Assembly: GCA_933228895.1 (NCBI GenBank)
Contig: OW121854.1
Location: 51,192,609-51,256,608, forward strand
DNA: 64,000 bases
Source: Platycnemis pennipes
Taxonomy: Eukaryota; Arthropoda; Insecta; Odonata; Platycnemididae
Reading direction: 5' to 3'
Position 1 is the stretch's first letter, and every line of letters starts with the position of its first letter. A model generated the notes under the pieces. The model was not told where the DNA came from, did no database searches, and saw only the letters and a program-made list of their open reading frames with translations. The position numbers and the translations under genes were made by a program. Positions 45,801 through 57,800 of this stretch are shown here, one piece after another.

Positions 45801-48800
45801 CATAAAACATGCCGGGAATGTTTCTGAGGGTGAAAAAATATAGACCGACTTCTGAACGTATCGGAATTATTTCCGAAGGTAGGGTATATCGGCTAAGCGC
45901 TCAAAGGCTTCTCTGATTAAGCCGTTTTATGCAAATGTCTTTTAGAGAGAATTAGGTAATGAGGCTGGAAAAACTTCTACTTTGTAAGAATCTCGGCCCA
46001 CGTAAGCCGATAGCTATTGATTTTCAGAAATTAATGGCTTTTGAATAAAGTTCCAGGAGTTCAAGCGTTACAAAAATACTGAAGATCATATTAGCAACTG
46101 ATCTAATTTCATATAGACGTAATACATGAACAGTTGAAGTAGTGATCAATTGAAAAAAACTACGGAATAATAAACCTAAGACTTTCTGTTTACACCTTCC
46201 TAAGACTTTCTTCACACCTACGTTTTGCGACATGAACGTTGGATGAACCTGAGTTAATTGGTGACTTAAAGATCAATAAATGTAGGCGTTTTGAAGTGTT
46301 AAGTTTAGAGGACATAAAATTTCAACCAGAACATTGCATATTTTATGGTCTTATAATACCCGTGGAAGCGCAACGACCATTTAGCACGTTAATCATTACC
46401 CTCGGAAAATCGTCCGGTTGTCATAGGACTCCAAAGTGGTCTCGGAATAAATGTTCGGTATTTTCGAAAGAGGTTATAAAGCGAGTGTCATTTTCTATTA
46501 TTTTTCTAGTAGAAATGTGGAGAGAAGTGATTGGAACTCCTATCGTGCCCCTTCTCCCGTTCTGTGACCACGGGTACGTATGTGTCTCGGGCGACTCGTC
46601 TTCTAGCAGATATCTTGGACAAGCATGACCACTGAGAAGAGTGGTCTTGAGTCAAGGCGGTCTGCCCTGGTTGTTCACTTGAAAAAGTGTGAAAAGGGAA
46701 TTGTTCTCGGGGGAAGGGTACCCCCAATAAATGGCGAGAGCAGCGAGAGCTTTGGGCATTTAAACTCTGCGCCAAGGGACAGTGTTGTCAAATCTCCTTC
46801 AACTCGGGACTTTGAAAAATTCGGCCTCCGAGGTGGTAACATTTTATTGTGGACGGGTGTACAATGCCATAAAGGACAAGAATGGAGAACTTTTAATTGA
46901 AAATGAAGATAAAGTGAAAGATGTGTGCACAAGAGTGAAGAGATGGAAAGAATGTCTGGATGAGCTATACAACGGAAACAATCTCAACGCAAAAGTGATC
47001 AAAGAGGAAAGAGAAGTTGAAGTGGATGATATGGGAGCATCAGTATTAAGATCGGAATGCAACGCAACAGTAAGGGACCTTTGGATGAATAAGGCTGCTG
47101 GAATTGATGATATCCCCGCAGAACAAATAAAAAATGGTGGAGAGAAAACATTAACCCATCTCTACAAAACCATCTGTGACATGTACACAACAGGAGAAAT
47201 ACCCAGGGACTTCAAGAAAAACATCATAATTCCCATTCCCAAAAAGAAGAGAGCAGAGAAATGCAAAACTTTTAGGATTATAAGCCTGTCAACACATGAA
47301 TCAAAGATAATCTATCAGGATAATCTACGAAAAGCAGGAGTTCCTGGATGAAGATCAATATTAATACTATTCCTTTTTAATGCATGATATGTAGTGCATG
47401 TTTGGTGAGAAATCACCCCCTGCCACACACCCTCGAGGTGGCTTGCAGGGTATTATGTAGATGTAGATCAATTCGGATTCAGGAAAAGTAAGGGTAGGTA
47501 GAAGAGAAGCAATATTGGTTCTTAGGCTGCTAATAGTGAAGGGAATGGAGAAGAACAAATCAACGTTCTTTGCATTTGTGGACTTAGAGAAGGCTTTTGA
47601 CAATGTGGATTGGAATTTAACGCTTGGACTTCTGAAAGGAATTGGAGTGTCGTTAAATGACCAAAGAATTATACACAGTTTGTATAAAAACCAAGTAGCT
47701 GTGATTAAATCTGGACCCAGCTGTGAAGAAGCAAGAATAAAGTAAGGAGTGAGACAAGGCTGTGCACTGTCTCCTGTAATTTTTAATGTTTACATCGAGA
47801 AATCCATCAATGAAATCAAGGAGAAGTCTTCTGGAGTGAATATCCATGGAGAAACAATCAGTATGCTGCAATTCGCTGATGACATAGCACTCATGGCATA
47901 GACAGAGAAGGAACTGAATAAGACTCTTATAACCATGGAAAGGACAGTGGCCAGATATCATCTGAAGATCAGTAAGAAGAAAACTAAGATATTGGTGTGT
48001 AGCCAGAAAGAAGAGGCCATAACCAATGTTTAACTAGGAAAACAAAAACTGGAAGAGGTGAAATAGTTCTGTTACCTGGGAAGCAGAGTAACCAACGATG
48101 GACGAAGCAAGAAAGAAATACAGTGAACTCTTGTTAGCACGTTTTTGAAGGGACCTGTAATTCTGAACGTACTAACCAGGAAAACGTGCTAAAGAGGTTT
48201 GACCCTCCAGGGAACGTTAAAGGTGTAATAATGAGTTGCATAACGTTCAGGGGAATGCTACGTTCGTTTAGTTTATTATGGTAGATAGCTGCCGTTCATT
48301 TATTGTAAAAGATAATTTTCACTTCCACTTATTACACCTTCCAAGAAAATACATATTAGGTTGATGCGTTATCCATAGTTAATTATGACGATGATGACCA
48401 AACAGCATGTTTTGTATGTAATTTCCTTAAGTTCAGCATCATAGTTAACGGAGCCACCTGGTGATTTTTCTCGTTCTTTCCACGTAATTAACATCTCTGA
48501 GAATAGATTAATCCGCAGCGCAAATGCCCCACACCGCACTCTTTTTCCCTTCATGGTTTGCAAATTATGGGCAAAAATAAGTCTATTATTACGATGAATG
48601 CAACGAAAATTATTATATTTTCATATTAACTATGATGAAAATTTTTATAAACAAATATAAAATATATTGTGAGGATTGTCAGAATTCCTCAAAAAAATGA
48701 ACAAAATGAGCACCTGGCCCAAAAAAAATCCACTTTCCAGAGCGTATATGGTTTTACTTGACCACGTAACAAAACAAAAATGGAACTTCCCATTTGTTCT

Positions 48801-51800
48801 CCATACATTTAGAACACAAAAACATACGTTAAAAGATGAAACAATAACATATAAGGGCAAGAAGTATCTGTGTAAAGTGCTTTGTTTCTTAATACTGAGC
48901 CCCAATTCTTTGATAGTTCAATCGATTTTTACTAAAGCATTCAGAACACTTTCATCAACTTCGTGACTTGTAATGAACTGTCGCACTGTGTCCATCGCCT
49001 CAACGGCTTTAGCAAATGTTGGAGGCGATTTGGGCTCCACCTCGTCATTCTCATCTTCTTCTTCTTCATTTCGAAGTTCCTGCTCACAGACTTCTTCTAT
49101 TGACATCAATCTACAGATTAAAATACATGACAATGAGATTCACCATCTCATTCAATCAAATTTTGAAAGACTTCAGAATGTGAAAGTTATTTTTGGAGTA
49201 GTTATTTTAAATTTAATTAATAATTCTCTCAATAAATGATCCTCGGTTTTTAACTCTCACAAATTCAACCAACCAACCTGCAAACTTCGATGCCATCATC
49301 ACAAGCAACGTACTCGTTGAAGGACATCCCCAACCCTTCTCCAAACAGCTGATCCCAGCCTTCAATGGGCTGCTCATCCGCTGCCTCATCAGTCAACGAC
49401 GCATTACAGTCCTCAATTGTGGTGCGAAGAAATCCAGACGCACGGGTGCAATTTCTTATATTCTCGGGTTTGACTGAGCCCCAGGCATACTTCAAAAAAT
49501 GCATCGCTTTTAGAATATTTACTTTTTGACCTGACACTTGGCCAATCTCTCGTTGACAAGTAGTTTCCTGTACTTATGCTTCATGCATCGTATGATACCT
49601 TGATCGAGGGGCTGCAAAAAACTCGTGCAATTAGGAGGAAAAAACGCCACTTTAACATTTCTTAAAAATGCAGTGTCTATTGGGTGTGCTGTGCAGTTAT
49701 CAATGAGCAACAAAACGTTACGATTTTGTCCACCCATCTTGGCATCCAGTGCTTGCAGGAACTTTTCAAAAATTTTTGTGGTCATCCAGGCATTAGAGCT
49801 GCATTCATATGTGCAAGGTAATGTCTGAACATGTTTGAAGCGTCTGGGGCGTTTATATTTCCCGATTACTAATGGAATCAATTTTTCCGATCCACTTTCG
49901 TTGCAGCATAGGAGGACTGTCAGCCTTTCCTTACTCATTTTGCCCCCATGACACTTATCTCCTCTAAATGCCAAAGTTTTATCAGGCAGAAGATTGAAAA
50001 ATAAGCCGGTCTCATCGGCATTAAAAACGTCATTCGGGCTGTAGTTTTTAATGATGCTTGGGAGGGTGACATCTTTCCATGTTTCTCAAACGTTAGTGTC
50101 CACGCTGGCTGCCTCGCCTCGAATGACCTTATGCCATGGCATTTTTTAAATCCCTCAATGAATCCATTCGAAGCCTTAAAATCACTGATGCCCATTTTAT
50201 CGGCTAAGTATGAGGCCTTTTCACATAATATTACACCATCTAATGGCACATTGGATGAGCGCGCTTGTTTGAACCACTTAAGGAGAACATCCTCCAACTC
50301 ACAAAATTTGCCACCTCGCACTCTTTTCCTGTACTTGCTACGTGGAATTTTCATTTTGGCTGCTATTTCGACACGCTTCATATGTGAATTTTCGTTCACT
50401 TCTCGAAGGAATTTGAGCTTTTCAATCGTCGAGTTACCAAGATTTTGGCGTGGACAGTAGTTTTGCTTCTTTTCATTTTCTTTTTGTCGTTTCAACACAC
50501 GCTTCTCCATGACTAATTCTAATCACTTGTCACACTTTAATCACTTGTTACACTGTTTATTTCTCGAAGTAGGTACTGGTTTTCATAGTTTGGCTGCCCA
50601 GCGAACATTTATAAAACAAACGAACATCGCAATAAAATCATCTGCTGGTTAATGTTGATGGTGGAATTTTCATTTTGGCTGCTATTTCGACACGCTTCAT
50701 ATGTGAATTTGCTGAACACTGAATGGTCAATTCAAATGTTTGTGAATGCCGCATTTTTACTTCTTCATAAACAATTTTTAACCATAATGTATTTAACAAA
50801 TTTTATTGTAAACAATAGCGATATTTTTTAATGTGAGAATCAAACCTCTTGAGTGATATTCATCGTCATGCTAACCTATAGGGCGGTTATTTTGCTGGAA
50901 CGAATTTGGTTTGGTCCTCCTACGAACGTGCTAAAGAGGTAACCAAAACGTGCTAACCAGGATTATTTGCATGCACTGCGACCCGGACCTGAGGAAATGA
51001 ACGTGCTAACGAGGAAAACGTGCTATCGAGGAACATACTAACGGGAGTTCACTGTAGTCAGCAGAATAGCCCAGGCAAAGAGGGTATTCTATCAAAAGAA
51101 GAATCTACTTGAAATACAAGGGTAGAAGTAAGGACACAATTCATCAGAACGTACATCTGGGGCATGTTTCTTTATAGCAGTGAGGCATGGGCAATGACAG
51201 CAGCAGAAAAGAAAAGGGTGGAAGCATTCAAAATGTGGTGCTACAGAAGAATGATGAAAATTAAATGGATAGACCGAGTAAGTAACGAGGAAGTCCTTAG
51301 AAGAGTGGGAGAAAAGAGAAGTCTTCTGAATACCCTGAGTAGAAGACGGAACAACTTAATCGGCCACATCATGAGACATGATGGCTTGATGAAGACGATC
51401 GTCGAGGAACAAGTGGAAGGGAAGAATGGCAAAGGAAGGCCTTGTGCGAGATATATGGAACAAGTGATGAAGGACGTGAAACAGAAGAAATATGTAAATA
51501 TGAAGAGATTAGCCAATAGAAGGACTCAGTGGAGAGCTGCATCAAACCAATCTGAGGATTGATGACCAATTATGATAATGTAGTATATTTTAGATTGAAT
51601 TGAAGCTTGGTATGTAGCATTTAGAGCTTTGGTTCAAAATTCAGCTTTTAGCTCTAATTTCTCCTATAGCTAAAAAAAGTACACATTTTAAGTTTTTACT
51701 GATTGACCTACTAAGTAAACCAACAATTCATATCTATTGTGATATCATGTACTGATTTATATGTTAACTGCGTAAGATGACAATAGTTGTCTATACAACC

Positions 51801-54800
51801 CAGTCACTATTACTTAGGAGTACAAACGAAAGCATTATGTCCTCATGGTATTCAGTATTTTTATTTAAATTCCTTATATTTCATTCATTCATTTCAGTTC
51901 ATGAACTGTATATTTGCATGAGCAAATATTTTCATGAAAAGTATCTTATTTTATCGAGAGAAAATTAATGCTTAATGCATTTCAATCTGATAATTGAGAT
52001 CATCATCGTGGGTCAACAATACTAGGGATGGTTTGATGTAGTTCTCTTCTCGATTCTCCAATGACTAACCTTTACATATTAATGTAATTCTGTTCCTTCA
52101 CACCCTTCACTCATTTCTCCATGTACCTCATTCAAGGTTTTCATTTTTCATTCTTCCTATTTATTTTTCTCTTGACAATTGTCTTCATTAGATCATCAGC
52201 CAACGTCTCAATTATGCCATGAATCATAATTTTAATACTTCATGAAATGCTAGCAGATATATGAACAAAAGATTACCATAATACCATTATGATCTTTGTA
52301 GGTTGTGAAGTAAAATTTGTATATTACTGTAGGAAGATGGAAATTATTTTAGAGTGCTTGGATTTTGTGAAGATGCTGGTCTTCCGGGTTTTCGTCCACA
52401 TTGGTCCATGATTCTTGGGACAGGAATTCCTGTGTCCCAGGAATCATGGACCAACATGGAGGAGAACCTAGAAGACCTGCATCTTCACTTCAATCAACCT
52501 GCAGAAGCCTACACAAGGATTGCTTGGATTTTGTTTAAGTGCGATAAAATAATTTCCATTTTATTATTTTTTAAAATCTTGCTGTCATATTTTTATTTTT
52601 TTTCAGATTTGTTTGAAAAACTTTCCATTGAGATCAGAGGAATACCTGATGAACAGTTCACCAAAGAAATCCTTAGCAACAAACTTCACAGTTTTTCAAA
52701 AGAAAATGGACTTCCTTTTGGGAAAATGATGAAATTGATTCGGAAGAAAATTTCTGGACTAAAGGTTTGTCCTTTCATGATATTTTATTCCATTCGTGGT
52801 GAAATCTCAACATGGTGAACTGTTGGGACAGGTCTGAGGACCACAGCATATGCATATTGTATACAAAAATAAGTCCCTTTTATGAAGCTCTACCTAAAAA
52901 TCCCTTTACATGGTGTGCCTGTAGTGAGGCTAAGCCCGTAAATTGAACTTTTTCAATGATTTGTTTAAGTAACATAATGAAAATCAACCATTTGTATGAT
53001 GCATTTGCTGTCTTTGCTATAGCAATGGATATATGTAGTGAGCATTCAGAAATAGAATCTTTCAAATTTCTTTGAATTACCAAGCTTGTGGCTTCCTATG
53101 TGGGACCATCTTTTTCTTAACCTCATCGGCAGAGATGGGATTTACCTCTTCAGCAACATACAATTTTAGATTTCAGCCAACAGAGCGAATTGGAAATGTA
53201 TTCTTCTAATATTCCTGCCAATGTTGGAAATTGTTTAAGAACTATTACATCACCCTTAGATCAGTTGTGACTGAACCTCTCACCCTTAGTTGATGACTCA
53301 GTGACCTTGATTCCGTGGATGGCGCGATAGCTGATCCTAAGCTGGTACAACTTTGCCGCTGAGTATGCCGTCTAATTTGCTCGTCCGAGGTAGTTTCATA
53401 GGATTGACAGATTCAAGTTAAAGTTGGAGACGTATGCACTATCTGACGTGATCATGCGGAAGATTAAAAAAAATGAATATTTTCAGGCATATTTCCAGTA
53501 ATATCACATAAGGTCACCATAATTTTTCATCATAGATCTTTAAATATACCGGCCTGCTCTCAGCCCATTTTCCTCAAGACTTTGCTATGATGATGCTTCA
53601 TCATCCTTCCTTGCTGGAAGTCCCTTATCAGTTACAACCACGAAAAAAGTATCACATTTCACTCATCACTTTCCCCCACCCTAACTTCTCATGTAGCTTC
53701 CAATAGAAGAGGGGCTTGGGAGAGGGTAGAGAATGGTAGGGGTAGAGCATCATGCCAAGGTCGGCGATGAACCCAGAATCCCTTAATGCTACAGTTATCC
53801 AACCAAAGCCTGGATGGTGGCTCAGAAGGAAGAGAGGGGAAGGTATTATTTATGGTGTGAATGGCCCGGAAAAAAAAGCTAGGGATGGAGCAGCCAAGAT
53901 GCGAATGTACTCGAGGGATGTTTAATTAGGGGTAAACAGCTGCTGGCAAGCAGTGCACCATAAGCATAAGCAAATGTTCAAAATAGCTTGGCATCACTTG
54001 AAAGTAACTTAAGCTCAAGAAAGCGATAACAAAATCACAATGATTTTGAAATAGGCGCTAACTAACCATCAAAGTGTGCTGCCCTGGTGAATCGTTTCAA
54101 AATAAACGATACGTTGGGGCATCATTGGACAAAATTTGACTTCGAGTTACCTATTAGGCGAGTTCCCTTTTAATTGAATTATTCGTGCCATCTAGTACGC
54201 AAGCTGCAACATTACACCAGTGACTTCCAAAATAGGGCTGGTAAAAACTGGCCCACAATTAACACTAGGAGGACGGAAATTTCGCTCAACCTTGGAGGCC
54301 GGAGGGGTCAAATTTGACCCCTCCGTTCTTTGCCGACTGCGTTATTCATTTTATGTGACCTATAGTACAGTATTGATAAGGGTTTACCTAATACTTGTAA
54401 AGAAGGACTTTATACTCCTATCAAAGGTATAATTATAATCTATCCTATTTTCCTTTTTAGACTATTCTTGTGGGAAACTATCTATCAATAAAGCCTCGTT
54501 CTGATGTTCGTACCAGTTCTTTATCAAGGATATTGTATTTTTTTAGCCATTCAATGGCTATAATACATACTTTCTAACGGTTTACTTAGTTTTATTTCAA
54601 ATTAGATTGAAAACAACTGATGGTTTTCACATTTTTTATTGTTAGAAGCCATGTTTATATGAAAACAAATCGTCACTGTACCAAATTCGGCTGCTATGCA
54701 TCTTTAGAAGATCTTTGACAATTCACAATGTAACCCTGTTTAATTCTAAAAAATACATTTATTGTCTACATGTTCCCTACAACTTTTACAAATCACGAAT

Positions 54801-57800
54801 CCCTTAGCACCGTTTTTACATTTGACTTGTACTTGACGCTTCTTACGCTTGTCGCTTACTTCACAGCGATTTTCACCTTCTTTGTCTGCGATACGCGATA
54901 GCACCAGTCATACTGCAGCTGCAAGCTCTCTACAAGAGTAAGAAGAAACTTGCGGCAAGATACCTTACAATTATTTATCTCTCTGAAGAGAACCCAAGCA
55001 TTTATTCCAGCGAAATCAACAATATTTCTAAAAGTGTGAAGAGGCTGACGTCGAACTGCAGGCTTCACTGAATAAAGCCTCGGCATTCGGGCTACAATAT
55101 CTACGCCGTTTTTGTTTATATTATAAAATAATACAGTCTCTGGTTAACGTTTAGCGTCTAAATTGACGGTCACATTTGGGTGGAAAATACTTAGTACAAG
55201 AACAGTTTTAGTTCTCTTGCCTTGAAATAAACTGAGTGTGATGTTATCGTTTTCAGAACTGTTGTTTCGTGTGGCTGCAAGCGACAGGTTTTGATTTCAG
55301 TAGGGACCTCCCTTCTTGATACATTGATAGTACTAACTAAACTAGCGCGCTTACTCCTCATTCTCTGTGAGATAAATAGAAGTAAAGAAACTATCACAGG
55401 TTACATTCCTTCTCTTTCCTAAAGAGGGAGAAATTAACTGTAGCACCACATGATCACCAAGGTGCATATCATTTGGGCTGGAATCATCTTTTCCCAGATA
55501 TGGAATTATATAATTTTATTTGATGATATAATGATATAATTTATATTATATGATGCATTTATGATATAATTTTTATTCTTATCCACAGGTAGCCAAATTT
55601 TTTGCCCGTAATTATCAGGCTTACTTTATAGAAATTGCAAAAATGGACAACGAGATTTTGTGGGTTGTTCGTCTATTGTTACGTAGGGCCCTGGAATACA
55701 GCATGCCTGACTATTTTCAATGAAATTTCTCCATGCCTCGAATATAAACGCAAATTTCACTGTAGCCAGTTTACTTGTCCTAACTGATTTTATGTCAGTT
55801 CTAAGAAAACGCAACATTTCTTGAAAATGATCTCTATACATTGCATCTTTACACAGGGGAAAACCCCACTTCACTGACCACAATAATTCTAGAGGAAGAG
55901 ATTGGGCCCCGAGTACTCCTCTCAAGTAAAACATTCCTAAAAAGCATCTAGTTCTTCTGATGTCATAGACCAATTTTTATCTCCAAGTTTCACTTGAGCT
56001 TCTGTTCCAGTACAATTCTTTATTATCCTGAGAATTTATTCGGCAAAATGAGCCTCCAGGGGCTCGAGAAGGTTTCATTTACATCTACGCGATACCCTGC
56101 AAGCCACCGTGAGTGTGTGTGGCAGGGGGTGAATATCACCAATCATGCACTATTGACATGCAAACAAGCTAATAAATGGAAACATGCTATATAATAGGGT
56201 CTCATGCAACTATGTTGGGTTATATCGGGACTCATACAGCTATGACACATATATATCGCTTGGCATGTGCTGTGAATCATGCCCTATCCACGAACACGTT
56301 TTGACTGGCAAGCCTCCCGGGAAGATCTTCATTTGGGAGCACTAATCTCCACTCAATACCGTTTGCGGCATTTAGCAAGGTACCTACCCCAATTTTTGCT
56401 ACCTTTTTTTACCTATTAGGTGACACTTTTGAGAATCCCTAGCATCTGAAGCCATTGTTCTGGCATATCCTCCTCGACTCCCATGCCTCTTCAGATGTCC
56501 TCGTAGGCTCGGACGACGCGACCCAGCGAATGAGTTAGCTTCAAATTCGAACAATTTACGCATTGAAATTATGAAGAAAATCAACGAAAATCAAGTTTCA
56601 ATTCTGAGGCTACAGAGACTAAAATTTCATATAAAAGTCGGAGGGGCAATGCAACACAAGCATTTTGACGTGGCGAAGGAGTAAACAGTGGGCATTTGAA
56701 AAGTGGAATGCATAGGGAGTAAAGATCTTGTTACATTAGGGCATTCTTTAACACTTAAATAACACATTTATAGATTTAATAGCAATATTATAAGGAAAAG
56801 AAAAAGTTTAAAATTGTATCAGAGCGTGGGGGTCAAATTTGACCCCTCCGGCCATGAAGGTAAAAATGAAAATTTCAACTTAACCGTTCAACCGTTTTTT
56901 ATGAAATTCACCATGTTTACGTCTTGTCATAGAATATGAAAAGTCAAGAAATTTCATTTCCATCAGTAAAAAATTAAGAAATCTTCAGCATTTTAAAAAC
57001 GCCGAGGGGTCAAATTTGACCCCTCCGGCCTTCTAGTGTTAAGTTCAGTTATTACGAAGTAAATATTTGGCCCCCTCAACTTCATTATAAATGGGCTTGA
57101 CTGCATTACTATTACAAGATAAACATTTTGCTCATAATTGAGACATGTTTCTGTAAGGATTTACTGTTTGTAAAATACATCAACAACCCTGAGTTTAAGA
57201 AGTTCTCTCTTCCTAAGTAGAAAACCAATTTTAATACAGTTAGGTAATAATAGAGCAGTTTCCTTCATCAAAGAAAACAGGATTCATTAATTGGAATTTG
57301 TACCCTGCCATAAATATATTCATTTTATGCAAAAAGTTTGGATTGAGAAATCCCAGTTTAACAGAGAAATAAATGTTAATTTTAAGACCATTTGAAAAGC
57401 TTAGAAATGGAAGGATGCACTGCCTCCTTGCTGATGTAACAGGTATGTAGTATATATTGCAAGGCATAGGAAATATTTGTCTCCTGAACTTACCGTTTTA
57501 TTTCAGAGCCCCTCAGCTCTAGTGAATATGTATTGATAATAGCCTATGAAAACTAACCAACCTCAAAAAGTCTCCTCCATTATACATGGTATTTAAGTAT
57601 AGTCGTTTTATAGGCTCCTGCTCATAAAGTCCTCTGCTACTGTGCAGCATGGCCTGAACTTTATGTGAATATAGGTCAACTTAACAACATGCTTATTAAA
57701 ATGAATACTAAGGGTTTTTAAATGAATAAATGTGTAGATAATTTTGATAAATAAATACAAGTCAATCAATAAATTAACTGAATGAATCAATTGATTTAAA

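Larger units (their letters stand above)
41791..46859. mobile_element. 5.07-kb element with 77-bp terminal inverted repeats, TA flanks
   Basis: The left end (41791-41867) starts CACCCGTCCAC and the right end (46859-46783, inverted) is identical over 77 bp except one base. Both are bordered by TA (41789-41790, 46860-46861). Excising the element rejoins the LINE frame SAR-(C/Y)-NAIKDKNG seen uninterrupted at about 21740. No transposase is recognisable inside. The interior has two direct repeats (41985-43165 and 44175-45040) and two minus-oriented LINE scraps. A non-autonomous TIR transposon of a TA-targeting group is the simplest reading. Confidence 0.75.
41530..51590 (+). mobile_element. RTE-like LINE (family A), interrupted by three later insertions
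   Basis: Plus-oriented 5'-truncated copy. Segment 1, 41530-41788, is the linker ([40 protein letters not shown]). Segment 2, 46862-47351 and 47472-48118, is the [40 protein letters not shown] and the catalytic [12 protein letters not shown]. Segment 3, 51057-51590, is the C-terminal domain ([20 protein letters not shown] to TGA near 51562). Removing the insertions restores continuous reading at each join. In-frame stops (near 41625, 47744, 47900, 48030, 48066) show it was already dead or has died since. Confidence 0.85.
54263..57038 (-). mobile_element. piggyBac transposon, decayed
   Basis: 2776 bp bounded by TTAA on both sides (54259-54262, 57039-57042). The ends are CACTAGGAGGACGG and, inverted, CACTAGAAGGCCGG. 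Perfect palindromes with the core GGGGTCAAATTTGACCCC lie near both termini (about 54306, 56829 and 57006). A broken transposase is on the minus strand. A SINE (about 56081-56176) has inserted into it. Confidence 0.92.

Noticed and set aside
46239..46628. 129-codon open frame within the 5-kb TIR element, considered as a transposase
   Set aside because: No DDE, zinc finger or other transposase motif is visible.
52354..52606. Upstream extension of the EARS2 exon 8 open frame
   Set aside because: The frame passes through a palindromic insertion and an obvious T-rich splice acceptor; only the part after 52606 aligns with the enzyme and keeps phase.
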